Part shown: piece by piece, positions 43,541 through 56,616 of the stretch | How positions within the stretch are numbered: the first letter of the stretch is position 1 | How the letters are laid out: each line of letters begins with the position of its first letter | Origin: Nipponacmea schrenckii | Lineage: Eukaryota > Mollusca > Gastropoda > Lottiidae | NCBI GenBank assembly: GCA_030562195.1 | Contig: CM060203.1 | Location: 2,494,208-2,558,207, forward strand | Direction of reading: 5' to 3' | Length of the DNA: 64,000 bases | Position numbers and translations under genes: made by a program | Notes under the pieces: model-generated | What the model was told of the DNA's origin: nothing | The model's input: the letters and a program-made list of their open reading frames with translations, nothing else | The model's database searches: none

Positions 43541-46036
43541 GTACAACGTGTCCGGATTCGAACTTCGTCTGTCCGTTGCTTCCATCTGTATATATATTAA
43601 TAATATCACACCGTACCGCATACAGCTCAAACAATTCCACCTCGCCGCTGGCGCTAGCGTTACCTAAACAATGTTTGATTTTTATCTCCCCTTTGTTGGC
43701 TTTGGTCAAACAGATAACCAATGACATAATGGTTATTTAACGATGATCCGATTAAACTTTAATACGTATTCAAATCATCTTTATCAGCTTATTGAGTTTC
43801 ATATCTGTAATTAGATGGTTTAGCTAGATAAATTAAAGATATCGTTAAATGCAATTCGTAACTGTTAGTCGAACAGACGGTTGTCAATGTAAACCAGACA
43901 CACGGATACAAACAAGATCATAACAATAATCTAAATTTAACCCGCCCGCCAGAGAATATTCACTAGACGAATATGAGAGCAGAGAATACACAGAATTAAC
44001 ATTAACAAAACCAAATTTATTTAAAGATATTTTTGTTTGTGAATAACCACCGCTAACCCATCGTGTCTACACTATACCCACACTCATATTCGTCAAACTG
44101 TCTATATTTTATATTCTGGATACCAATGCCCTAATGCCAGTGACAGTGCACTTTTAATTCCAAACAGAAAACATATTTATTTGGCCGCTACGATTAGACG
44201 CATACATATATAGGCTATGTGAAAGACACTTGTTAGCGCTTTGAGCACTCTCAACGTAGAATGGATTTCAGAGCTTAATAAATTCCTCTAGTATTATTGT
44301 TAGATATTTTGAGAAACTGGGCCATGGAACGGTCTTTTAAGAGTATTTGCCTGAAAACTGTGTTCTTTATCTGCTGTTCCACGCCACTACTATTGTTTAT
44401 TACAATAATATCATCATCACACGTATTATTATGTTTTGCTAAAATAAATAAGTTTTAGAAAATATAACATTTTGTTGGAAAACGGGAATTTGGACGCCAG
44501 ACTTGTAAAGTCGGTCTAATACTTTTAATTCCTTTAACCACGCGACGGATAAATAAACTCTAAATAATTACTAACTTTGTTTGGCTGTGAATATTTGTCA
44601 CTGATCAGAGATTCGTTCAAGAATGAACACGAATCAGAATGCGAACTTTTAAGTTAGGCTAATTGTTTATCAAAATAGTGAATTCTAGTTTTAAAGTGAT
44701 ACTAGCATGAACATTATTTTTTAGTTCTCAAGAATGATCAATATGAGTATATATTCATCACTGAACTTACCCGTTGTCATTAAGTAACTTACAATCTGGA
44801 ATCCTCGCAAAAAGTCATTTTTGAAAAAACCCTTAATCAATTTAAGCGTTTTCAATAATCAAATGCCTTGGATCTTGGATGCATGGATAATTTTTACTTA
44901 GGTTTTTAGATATTTATTTTTTTTTATGTCATTTATGGTATATTTACTGATGAATACAGCTCATATTGGCCGAGTTTCAAATTTAAAAATTTTATGTTCA
45001 TTTTATCATTTTAAATTAATAAGAGAATCCTACCCCATCTTCTCATAATCACCACCAGATACCAGTCTTGTGTTCATTTGTAATCCTTACCATATTCCTT
45101 ATGACCCAGATCAGTAGTTTAAAACATTTGAATTTTTATTTCATCAATTACTTTCAGGATCTTTACCCCAAATTCCTGATTTTCTCTTCAGCTTTCCTTT
45201 CAAATTTTTATGCCTTACAATATATCTCTGAACGAAATGACTTTCATTATAATGGTCTAAAAGATAAAACTGGACTACTCTTGACTACAAGGCGTCAAAG
45301 TTTCAAAATTACCCCCAGGTTTAACACCCTGAACTAGATGATGCCTAGCTGGAAGTCCCATTGCCCTGAAAATATACAGTAGAAAGAGCGTTGTTTAATG
45401 GAAGTCAGTCGGATGGAAAAAATAAAAACCCTTTTAAATGTTCACACTTGGGCTGTAGGAAATATTCTTGACTCAAGTTATTTCAACATTCACCTATGTT
45501 TGTTTGAATCTACCGACAATATACAATCAGTCATCGAAACCCTTTTTTATTCGTCACGTCTCTGACATCGATTATCATTTGCAAGCGAATCGACCTTTTA
45601 GATTTAACAAGGGCCATAAAGTCATCAATAGATCACTATTGAGCGATTTTCTAGAGCATTCACCTCAATTTTCTGCAATGTTTCTGTTATGGGTCAAGTG
45701 AATGCAAAGGTCAAGTACTGACACGGTCATTAGAGCAAACAACAAAAGGTTACAACATATTAACAACTGAAAAGACCACAAAGGGCCTACCAACACCGTA
45801 TTTAGTACACGCAAGTATACATAACTGAGGTGCTTGAATTTACCAGGCCATGATTACATATGACTAGTGTATAACTAATACAGATGGTTACTATGCATAT
45901 ACAGTAAATAGTGAGCTAGAAGTTTGGCATTACAACAACCCCGTGAAAAAACAGTAAAGCCCATGTACAAAATAATTCTTTTTTAAGGCAAATAAGAATA
46001 GATAAAAGAATAGAATAGGAAAAAAAGCACCAAGTA
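43541..46036. other. Intergenic, no supported gene
   Basis: The + frames at 45068-45337 and 45468-45701 are open but lack domains, splice sites or a clear relation to each other. Confidence 0.4.
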
Positions 46037-47306
46037 TTTAGATAAATTATTTCTGAAATTTATTTACTCAACATTTCACATACCCATACAGGTAGCCTTA
46101 TCAATTATTATAAAGAAGAACTAGATATAGATATACTATTTCTGACATTTATTAACTCAATGTTTCACATGCTCATACAGACAGTGTTATTAAATATTAT
46201 ATAGAAGTACAAGATATATAGATATACTATTTCTGACATTTATTAACTCAATGTTTCACATGCTCATACAGACAGTGTTATTAAATATTATATAGAAGCA
46301 CAAGATATATAGATATACTATTTCTGACATTTATTAACTCAACGTTTCACATGCTCATACAGACAGTGTTATTAAATATTATATAGAAGCACAAGATAAT
46401 AGATATACTATTTCTGACATTTATTAACTCAATGTTTCACATGCTCATACAGACAGTGTTATTAAATATTATAAAGAAGCACTAGATATATAGATATACT
46501 ATTTCTGACATTTATTAACTCAATGTTTCACATGCTCATACAGACAGTGTTATTAAATATTATATAGAAGCACAAGATATATAGATATACTATTTCTGAC
46601 ATTTATTAACTCAACGTTTCACATGCTTATACAGACAGTGTTATCAAATATTATAAAGAAGTACTAGATATATAGATATACTATTTCTGACATTTATTAA
46701 CTCAACGTTTCACATGCTCATACAGACAGTGTTATCAAATATTATAAAGAATCACTAGATATATAGATATACTATTTCTGACATTTATTAACTCAACGTT
46801 TCACATACTCATACAGGTAGCGTTATTAAATATTATAAAGAAGCACTAGAAAATAGGGTATACTATATTTTAAATTTATTAACTCAACGTTTCACATGCT
46901 CATACAGACAGTGTTATTAAATATTATAAAGAAGCACTAGATATATAGATATACTATTTCTGAAATTTATTAACTCAACGTTTCACATGCTCATACAGAC
47001 AGTGTTATTAAATATTATAAAGAAGCACTAGATATATAGATATAATATTTCTGAAATTTATTAACTCAACGTTTCAAATGCCCATACAGACAGTGTTATC
47101 AAATATTATAAAGAAGCACTAGATATGGATATACTAGTTCTGAAATTTATTAACTCAACGTTTCACATGCTCATACAGACAGTGTTATTAAATATTATAA
47201 AGAATCACTAGATATATAGATAAACTATTTCTGATATTTATTAACTCAATATTTCACATGCTCATACAGACAGCGTTCATATATATTGATATCTTGTGCT
47301 TCTTTA
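46037..47306. repeat. 91-bp minisatellite, about 13.5 copies
   Basis: The unit contains ATACTATTTCTGACATTTAT, TAACTCAACGTTTCACATGC and TCATACAGACAGTG, with 91 bp between copies. Spontaneous variants (AACATTTCAC, GGTAGC) mark the ends. At 47278-47306 the array closes with a piece in reverse orientation (TATCTTGTGCTTCTTTA), the complement of the unit's AAGAAGCACAAGATA. Confidence 0.95.
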
Positions 47307-47794
47307 AAACTATATGTCAAGAATCCTACATTAAGAAATCCATAATTACCTTACAAAAATAACTAGGTTTTTTTTTATGGTGAGACGGGACACGGGACAG
47401 TGTGAGTGCCCTACAATAAACAGTGATACAAGATACAACAATAATTTGGTATTATTTAAAAATGTCAATATTGACGCATTATAACTACAAACACGTGTGC
47501 TTAAATTGTATATGGTTACTCCACGTCACAACAACACCATGAAAAAGCAAAATCTATTTTGTCATGACAAAGCCTTACCGCTTTTTTTCAATCTAAACGA
47601 GGCCAACACAAAATAAAAAAATCTTAAACCAATTGCGTTGCATGTATGGTATTTCTCAATGTAAAACTCAAAACGTCAAACATTTTTTTATTTTAAGGTT
47701 TATTGTGGATCTTCATATAACACTCTCCGAAAATACATCCCATAAAGTTATTTAAGATTTCAAAAATCTACCTATTAATATATGACCCGTTGGC
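47307..47794. other. Intergenic, no gene seen
   Basis: Nothing recognisable is visible. Confidence 0.4.
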
Positions 47795-48111
47795 ATGGAT
47801 TTCTTGAACGGAAAAAGCGTCAAGTCGTTATGATTTACCAATAAACCGAGCCCCTTGTATTGCAGGTAGGCTGATAGGCCAACCATCGTCCTGCCTTTTT
47901 CTCAAAAATCAAATGATTATGGTGTTCCAGACCGAGTCATCTGATTGGTCAATCACTAAATTTATTTGTCAAATGTGGATATCGGATCAGTGTTTAGCTA
48001 AATCTTAATAAGTATTTAAGTTCAGTTTTATGAGAATAAGGCCCCTGGCAAAATTCCCCTGTTATACCAATTAAATGCAGAGAAGTAGGACGTAAAACTC
48101 CATTCATTTTG
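47795..48111 (+). mobile_element. 5'-truncated SINE interrupted by an insertion
   Basis: 47795-47890 matches the SINE body (GGAAAAAGCGTC, AATAAACCGAG) and 48041-48111 matches its 3' end (GGACGTAAAACTCCATTCAT). The roughly 145 bp between them are unrelated, so either another element inserted or unrelated DNA replaced the middle. Confidence 0.75.
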
Positions 48112-49366
48112 TTTGGATCTATTGAGTCAAAGAAAGCATGGTTCGATTTGAGCTCTGATAAAAGAAAACTAAAAACTTTAGACAGAGCCATAATATAGCC
48201 ATATAATTTATAATTAACTCTAGATTACAATTTCGTTTGGTTATGTTTTTATTTTTGGTACATTGGAAACCAACGAAGAAATTAACATCGGAATGATATT
48301 GTAGTCTGATTTGAATAAGAATGTCTCTTTAGTGGTGCAACATGTTTTTGAGGATTATCTGGTGTGAAATGGTCAAGGACATCAGACCAAAATTACATTT
48401 AAAAAATGTAAAGAAGCTCACCATTTAAATAGAAGAACGTGTCGGTCACATTTCACACGTTATTGTTGTGTGCTCAATTTATTACTGGTCTGCCGTGTCC
48501 ACTTCACCTCGACCATCCTGGACATTACTCACTTACACCATCCTCGACCGAACTTACACCTTCATATATAAATAATGGTCTCATTTGAAAAAATAAATTA
48601 ACAACTTTCTCTACAAGTGATATATTTTCTTTTTTGCGTCTGAGACGTATCATATATCGGCATCGTGTTTTGCATAGTAGGATATTTCCGGATTATGGGT
48701 TCGATCCCAGTTCTTCCCTCGGTAATGCAAATGGATTAAGACAACTTTTAATAAGAAGGAAATGAACATTAACTTACAAAATCATTATTTGGATTTGATA
48801 AATAGAAAGGAAGGAATAAACTTAAAAAAAGTCTCACCAAAGAGCTCAATGGCATCAGACGCCAAGAGCTGTTAATATATAAGATATAAGATATAAGATA
48901 CGTTGACGATCTCCCCACGACTAAACCATAAAATTCCTCTCATTGCGTACTGCAGTATGGAAGAATGACGTCTACAATAATAATGTCCATTATAATAAAT
49001 GTTAACACATCCTCTCAATAGTTGACAAGGGTATGTTATTTCCGTATCGGCATGCACGTCGGAAGATGACACTTTCTCCTATGACCCAGTTACCGCTCGT
49101 CCCACGCACGTCAATTTATAAACATGACCTACAAAAATTTAAAAAATGTAAAAAAAAAACCAAACTACTTCAACTTTGCAGACTACATTTCCAGATCAAA
49201 CTTGAACAAATCATAAGACATCTTTATTTATTGTCTTTATTTGGAGATCGTCTGGTTTGAGATGTAAGACATTTTAAACAATATGATACCACATATATTT
49301 CAATCATTACAAGTCTGATTATTTTCCTGGTCCTATTACAGTACAGGTTATAATATCGTCAAGAGC
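48112..49366. other. Intergenic with one tRNA-like fragment
   Basis: At about 48692-48712 the + strand reads ATGGGTTCGATCCCAGTTC, a B-box-like sequence with short flanking complementarity. No cloverleaf or A box is seen, so it is probably a SINE remnant. Other frames here lack domains. Confidence 0.4.
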
Positions 49367-49572
49367 TATCCGGTCGTTCGGATGGAACGATACACCAGGA
49401 CTCGTGTGCTACAGACTGTGTACGTTAAAGGCCTCTCGACAGTCGTAAATCGCAAAAAGAATGCCGCTGTTCTGGCAAAATTTCCCTAACTGAACGCTGC
49501 ATGGCGTTGCCCGTCTTTATTAGCCCGTTAGGTGCAGAAGAGTAGGACGTAAAACTCAATTCATTTCATTTT
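49367..49572 (+). mobile_element. 5'-truncated SINE
   Basis: The copy begins within the body (CGGTCGTTCGGATGGAACGA) and continues to the CATTT tail. The tRNA-like head is missing. Confidence 0.9.
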
Positions 49573-49697
49573 TTAATTCCGTGTCTTTATTATTCCAATT
49601 TAAAGAGGTCCAATCACCAAAGCATTAGCAGCGGTAACAGAAATTGTTTTAAAATTTAGGAACGAAATAATTGGTAAAGGGATGTTAAATCAGGTAC

Positions 49698-49832
49698 GAT
49701 TACCGGTACGGCACTAACAATACAGTAGGAAGTAGTAGAAGTACAGATCCGAACCGATACGAACACCACTTGCTTCTACTGTGTTCTACTGTATTGATAT
49801 CCCGGACCGGACATCGAACGGGAATCGTCTTA
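49698..49832. repeat. Dispersed repeat, copy 2
   Basis: It shares AGTAGTAGAAG, CTTGCTTCTACTGTGTTCTA and CCGGACCGGACATCGAACGG with 43360-43540, in the same order and orientation. Confidence 0.7.
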
Positions 49833-52161
49833 AGACTTATGGCTGAAACTGCTGAACCAAGGTGGTGGGAATTGTTTTCATTTCATATCGGGAATTCGAA
49901 CATATATCAAATAAGAATGACCAATGAAATCTGGTCGAACGACAAACGATGATATAAAATGACGAAGTAAAAAATCAAAATGATATATATATATATATAA
50001 TATTTAATATATAATACGTCTATTACAATAGTATAAATATAATATAATATAATATATACAATAATTTACAATTAAGAGGTGCCGAGCATCTCAATTATTT
50101 CATTTACATTTACATCAAAATATTCTGTATAATTACTGTCTCGAAATATTATAAACTTTCTGATTGCAGAACCAACTCTTAAATCGTCATCAGAACAGCA
50201 ATCTCAGTCATTACTTTACATTATATGTGCGATTAAAGACATATAAAATAGCAAGCCGCAGATTCCATAGTTATTTCATGTCTAATAGTACTAGCTAAAG
50301 GTTCTCTTCATTATCACAGTCTGAGACAAAAATATAGTATGTAAATTCTACTTCAATACCTGAAGATAAATATTGACATAAGAAGTAAGTTTGTGACAAA
50401 TATTTCTTAGTTTTGAAAAAAAAATATGTACAGTTATAACTTGTTATACTTAATATAAACAAGCAGTTTTAAAAATAACCAGATGTGACGATATTCTAAT
50501 TTATGCTAATTAGTGAAACTGTAATCTTACTCTATCTAGTGAAATCGACTGTCATATTTTTGTTTATTTGGTTGTTTGTTTATGGTTCAGTTTTGATTTA
50601 CCACAATATCATTGTTTGAATTCCTAACAAGTTCAAACTTTACCAATTCAGGAGAAAGGGCAATGGAAATGTATTGTTAAGCGACAAGGCTAAAAACCTA
50701 CTGAATCTGACGAGGTTTAAATATTGAATATATACCATAAACATACAAATACTATAAATAAAAATTATAAAAAATGAAATGAATGGAGTTTTATGTGCTA
50801 CTCTTCTGCACCTTATGGGCTAATGAAGACGGGATAAAAATTCAGCTCTATAATATAGACTCTTCGAATGAGATCAAGTTTGATTTTACAATACCAGTGG
50901 CAAGTGGCATCAGTTGTTAAGGAACAGTGTCTTGCCCTACCTCGCTAGGGACTCTCGCCATAGTAATTGTTTCAGAACTCATGGCCATAGTGGCGTTACT
51001 TGCAAACATTGAGCGATATAGCCATATTATTTCTTAGAAGAGCAATATGTAGACATTTGAAAGAGTAGGAGCTAAAAGCTGCACCACTGCATGCCCATTA
51101 AAGTTGTTTTGGTATCTAAAGAACGTATAGGATGTTGTAAATCGCACCATTGAAAACCGTTCAGTTGGTTTATAACTTGTAAAAGTGTAGATGAATCGGA
51201 GAAGTCAAGTTCTGTGAACCAACAAGTCAGTGACAACTGCTAAGACTCTTCTATTTACCTTCTTTTACCTTCAAATCTCATGTTTCGTGCTTCAATCTTA
51301 AAATTCCTCACTTTTCAGTTTACTTTTCACTTAGACAACTTGTTAAAAGTCAAAAAAATCTCTCATCACCTCGGTAAAGTCAATCTTTTTCACCAGGTTT
51401 TTTACGAGTTAGTTTTTCGTGGTATATGCGTCTTTCTGTTATTGTCTGTTTCGCTGTCCCGCTGCTGGTTGGTTAAATCCAGGATGTTTTCACTGAAACA
51501 AACTCACTCTGTGTCATTCACTTAATGAATTGGAATCTTGGATTAGACAGATAGACATAAGTTTGTGAATACCAAAAAGAAAATAAGTCAATTGAGGATA
51601 CCGCATTTTCGGGATATTCTCAAAAAAGAGCTCAAAAAAATAAACAACGTTTCTGTCTCTTTTTAAAAATTATATTTGGGATTTTCTGTGGATACAGAAT
51701 TTTCCCAAAAGTCGTCGTAATTTTAAAACTTATCAGACTATTGTGTGGCTTGATAATTCACCCAATGCTACGCTCGGTATAGTGTCTAATTCAGTGAATT
51801 CTGAGACGGAAAGCCTTTTACAATATATACTGTAGACGAGATCTTTTATTCTCGGCTTTATCTAGTCAGTTTAATTCAGTGGATATTCAATCCGTTTCAA
51901 TTTGGGATCAAAACATTATGCGCAAGGATTTTCGGATGACCTAAATGTACAACAGGTTGTTAAATCTGAGTTATTGTGGAGTTCGAGGTGAAAAAACTGA
52001 CAAGAAGAATCTACTCCCCAGAATTGGTAAGTACCACTAATTTTCACAAATACTAATCGCAAATAATATATAATACACATACTGTATGATGTATTAGCTT
52101 AATAGAATATCAAATGAGAAATTCCACTTAACATCAGCACAGCATCTTCCGAATATATTCA
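49833..52161. other. Intergenic, no supported gene
   Basis: A TA/ATAT-rich stretch lies at 49981-50060 and one SINE end at 50773. The + frame 51280-51525 is Phe/Leu-rich without a domain. Confidence 0.4.
50773..50832 (-). mobile_element. SINE 3'-end fragment
   Basis: This is a minus-strand copy of the terminal 60 bp of the SINE with tail AATGAAATGAATGGAG and the same inner boundary (GAAGACGG) as the other short copies. Confidence 0.85.
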
Positions 52162-53140
52162 TTCAGACAATAGTACTAAAGCGGAGCAATCTCTAGAACC
52201 TAGAGTTGGTGATGTCTAGTGTTTTCATAAACAGATAGTAGTACCACAGTGGACTATATTCTAGAATATAACCTAGAATTGGGTGATGTCTGTTGTTTCT
52301 ATAAACATACAATAGTACGAAAGCGGAGCAATCTCTAGAATATAACCTAGAGTTGGTGATGTATGTTGTTTCTATAAACAGATAATAGTACAACAGTCAA
52401 CCACACTCTAGAATATAACCTAGAGTTGGTGATGTTTGTTGTTTTTAAAAACAGATAATAGTAAAACAGTGGACCACCCTCTATAGAAACACCAGACATC
52501 ACCCAATTCTAGGTTATATTATAAACAGATAATAGTACTGCTGAGTACCTCTCTCTGGAATATAACCTAGAGTTGATGATTTCTAGTGTTTCTATAAACA
52601 GACAATAGTGCAACAGTGGACCACCCTCTAGAATAGAACCTAGAATTGGGTGATGTCTGGTGTTACTATTAACAGATAATAGTACAAAGTGGGCAACTCT
52701 CTAGAATATTACCTAGAATTGGTGATGTCTGTTGTTTCTATAAACAGATAATAGTACAACAGTGAACCACTATCTAGAATATAACCCAGAGTTAGGTGAT
52801 GTCTGGTGTTTCTATAAACAAACAATAGTACAACAGTGGACCAATCTCTAGAATATAACCCAGAGTTAGGTGATGTCTGCTGTTTCTATAAACATACAAT
52901 AGTATAACAGTGGACCACTCTCTAGAACATAACTTAGAGATGGTGATGTCTAGTGTTTTTAATAACAGAAATTGTACAACAGTGGACCACACTCTACAAT
53001 ATAACCTAGAGTTGGTGATGTCTGTTGTTTCTATAAACAGACAATAGTACTGCAGTGGACCATTCCCTAGAATATAACCTAGAATTTGGTGATGTCTAGT
53101 GTTTCTTTTCTATAAACAGAAATTGTACAACAGTACAAGA
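52162..53140. repeat. 73-bp minisatellite with an internal micro-inversion, about 13 copies
   Basis: Units of about 73 bp contain CTCTAGAATATAACCTAGAG, TTGGTGATGTCTGTTGTTTC and TATAAACAGATAATAGTACA. Within one unit, 52482-52521 (ATAGAAACACCAGACATCAC onward) is the reverse complement of the expected sequence, while the flanks stay in the forward orientation. Confidence 0.93.
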
Positions 53141-53635
53141 CACCCAGAGATGGTACATGACAGACTAGTGGTTTTTATAGGTGCTTAAGTACATAAGCAC
53201 AAGGAGTTATCGATATTCACCATATTGCCAGGTCGGCGTCTCATATTTTGCAGTACATGTGTTCTAAATTGGGTATAATGTCCTTTATAAAACATCTAAG
53301 CTATTAATAGGTGACAGGACATCGTACTGGGTTAGTTATTCATGATGCAAAGGGTTATGAATAAGATCTTTTGAAATTATTGAAACTGGGTTTCGACCTC
53401 GTCTCGTCTATCGGAAAGTTCACATAGGCATTATGTCATTGATGTAATTTCATTTTACAAATATTTGAAAAGAGAAAACACCACGAGCCGGTTATCAATT
53501 ATTTGAGAATTTAGAACTAAGTAGATGCAATTACGTGGTTTAGTGACGTCACTAATCCTGTTAACTATTGTATTAAATAATTACAGAGGCTGATAAGTAC
53601 TTTTTGGGCTTGATAAAGATTCCTGTATGCGAACT
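53141..53635. other. Intergenic with a CRE palindrome
   Basis: TTAGTGACGTCACTAA at 53540-53555 is a perfect 16-bp palindrome containing TGACGTCA. It is nearly the end sequence of the element at 9896-10098. No gene is seen. Confidence 0.45.
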
Positions 53636-53830
53636 GAACCGTTGCTTAAATTAAAGCGAAGTAGTATATCTATAATAGTAGTCTTATTTATCTAATTGTT
53701 ACTATATCTATTATTGTATAACTTGATAAAGATGCCTGTATGTGAATTGAAATGCTGTTCAAGTTAAGGTGGAAGTAATATATCTATAATCGCGATATTA
53801 TTTATCTTAATACTAAATATTATTCAAGGA
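53636..53830. repeat. Two diverged copies of a GAAGTAGTATAT-type repeat
   Basis: Two segments of about 100 bp share CTTGATAAAGAT(T/G)CCTGTATG, then AAATTAAAGCGAAGTAGTAT in the first and a diverged form in the second, then ATCTATAAT. They match the right arm of the foldback element at 20480-20715. Confidence 0.65.
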
Positions 53831-55405
53831 GTAAAGTTATTAACTTATATATTTTACTTCTTAAAAACACTGTGAGTTGTTTTTAATATTTTATGCAATT
53901 GAATAATACCTTATTTGGATATATTGGGGAATGCTTAGATGTGATCTCTGATCAGTGTTGATATTCCCATCATTATCCCATTATGTACCTGTTATTATAC
54001 AGAAATTATTAAAATTTACATATTTTATTGTTTTTGCAATACTCGTGATCTTAATATCATCGAAATGAACAACCTACATACTTCTAAGAACTTACAGAAA
54101 TAAATTTTTATTTTGGAAACTTAATTTTCACCTTCTTTCTTTCGCTCAGTTCACAAAAAATTTGCCATTCAGCCGAAATTTACTGTACGTAAGTCCGATA
54201 AAAAATACCTCCATAACCTTACCACCTTATATAAAGTCATTCCGATAGAAGTACCGGTTGTTTTCAGCTATATACTAGCGTTGATTCCAGTGTTGAAGAT
54301 CAGTTTTTTCCTCAATAAAAACCATTCTTTATAAATTAATACGATCTATTTTGTTAAAAAAACAGAGATTTATTGTCGAGGTATCCATTAACTTGAAGAG
54401 ATAGGGCTAACGCAGGGTGAACGTAAGCTAATACTCTACAACGCAAAAATTGCCCGATCGGCACGTCCCGTAAACAGACCACATTAACCAATGATTTGTG
54501 AATCTGCTTGATTATTTAAGTAATAGATTTAAATTTCACCAATTAGACTATAATATTCCTAGTATATGAATGGTGACGAATTGTCAATAATTCGCTCTTG
54601 AAACTCAAGTAATCTATTTGTTATTCAGATGTGCGAGAGTCGAGATCTACAAAAAGTAAACAAGGGCGCAGATAGCGATGAGGACACTCGGACCAGCTTT
54701 CAACACTCATCCCGGGCCCCTACTAAATTTATTGATAGATTTGCGCCTCTGCAAATAAAAGTGCCGAATTTTCATTACATTGTAGCTGAGTATTTTCACC
54801 TCACATCTTCACCACAGTTGATTCTCTTCTTACTTTATTCATTGAAATAAGAGAAACAGAACATACCAGGTATCTATGTCCAATCAAATATAAACAAACA
54901 CATAATTAACACTAGCAATGCATTTTACATTTAAAAATTTCCAGTCTTAATCCCTTTCGCAATCCAAAATTTGTTTGCATTGAGAAGTACTTTGCAACAA
55001 AATTCATTGCTGGATTAGAAACCCATGGTCATGGACCCTTCCGTCACCAATATGTCATTTCACCCGCATGGATATCAACTGATGTAATGATTTGTAATGA
55101 AAAAGAACATGAGTTAAAACGATTATATCTATTACATACATCTGAAATAAAACAAAAGGCAATATAAAAAATAATAGTGTTCAAATGTTTACAATAGAAT
55201 GTGAAAATCTCTAAGTTAGATATGGGAATAACCTCTGAGGGTAAGAAGTCAGCGAGGCGAAGCCAGTTAGTTATCGGCGAAATATTATAACATGAACAAT
55301 AGGCCCCCAAACAATCTTAGTCAAATCAGAGAATCTACCTTTATCAGTTACGACTTATAAATTTTGAAGTAAAGGTGAAAGAGACGTCGCAGCTGAAGGG
55401 AAGAG
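53831..55405. other. Intergenic, one weak ORF
   Basis: The + frame 54629-54850 starts with an ATG right after an acceptor-like TTATTCAG and reads MCESRDLQKVNKGADSDEDT. It could be an exon but has no recognisable domain and no partner exon. Otherwise nothing is seen. Confidence 0.3.
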
Positions 55406-55413
55406 TATATAAG
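55406..55413 (+). promoter_or_regulatory. TATA box with matching initiator
   Basis: TATATAAG is followed 31 nt later by an initiator-like TCATTCA with A at 55437. The surrounding DNA is more GC-rich than its neighbourhood. Confidence 0.55.
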
Positions 55414-55436
55414 GCCCTCAGTTAGAAAGGACCATC

Positions 55437-55571
55437 ATTCAACTAGAAGCCAGTAGTCAGTGGTGGTACCACCTCCTCTAATATTATAGTTTCAATCTGA
55501 AATTGTATATTAGGGCTGTTTTTGTTGGATCTTGTTCGGTTGATACTTTATAACAATTTTAATACTACAAG
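55437..55571 (+). other. Candidate non-coding first exon
   Basis: From the predicted start at 55437 to a strong donor (ACAAG|GTAAGC, exon end 55571) there are 135 nt with no ATG at all. This is what a 5' UTR exon of a rightward gene would look like. No coding exon is recognisable downstream in the window, so the first intron would exceed 8 kb. Confidence 0.45.
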
Positions 55572-56616
55572 GTAAGCAATGATATCGGTTATTTTTTTAT
55601 TGCATTAACTTAATTAGTTAAGCTTTTTTAAAATTATGTTTTGTAGAAGTTTTAAAAATTTTTGAAAATGGTGTTTAATTAAAAATTTGGAAATAAAACT
55701 TTAAATTAGCAATAGATCCTATTTATAAATAAAACAAAATAATTTTAGGACGGAGAAGTAGTCAAAAAGCAATCAAAAATTCAATATCAAATAAGACAAT
55801 AATTAGGAACTTCATTTCAACGTTCGGTAATAAGCAATAAAAGACGAATGTAATATACGTATTATATATATTTACTCTATTTCACCTAACGTTTCGACTA
55901 AATTACTTCCTCAGAAACACTGTTTCCCCTGTAATGGGAATGAGTGATATAATTCTATATATTTATTAGTATGATAAGGATTTCTAATGTTCGAGTAAAT
56001 ATTGAAAGTATCTGTAATAGAATCAGACAGCGCAAAGTTTTATTGTGAAGCAATGAAGCAATAAATAAGCAAAAGATCGTCCCACAAGGGATATTTCATT
56101 AGTTGATATCGAAAATTATGTTTTTATGCTTTTCATTAAGCAAAACCCTGTAACCCCAGTCTTTTTGGACCCGATATCATGTTAGTTTAACCCAGAGAAA
56201 AAGAGCGGAACACGGATAAGTCCTCCGAAGCGAGAGTTTGTAGAATTGTTTGCCTGCTAATACACTTCCCTCCCATGGAACAAAATTAATGGGTTTTTTT
56301 CTGATAATTAGGTCGTTGTTATAAATGCGTAATTCTTTTTTAAAAATAATATCATAATGTTCATGACGGCGCTGGGATCTCACCTTTGTTGAATCTCTGA
56401 TACAACACTGAGTTTCTGATCTGAACAACTCTGTCACTGTGACAACACAATAAGCTACACGATAGTTCTATAACTCTCTTTCATCAGTCGATTTTAGAAG
56501 TTCGTATTAATTTTGTTAAATGATTTATTATTAAACTATTAACTTCTATTTTTCGATTTCCCTATATCGAACTAAACATAGTATCAGCTAACATAGTTGT
56601 TCGAATGAGATAATAA

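Noticed and set aside
43482..43727. IYTDGS phrase as an RNase H domain
   Set aside because: Only six residues match, none of the other catalytic positions is evident, and the segment overlaps a dispersed repeat.
45068..45701. Two + strand frames as one gene
   Set aside because: There are stops between them, no GT-AG pair joins them in phase, and no domain is recognised.
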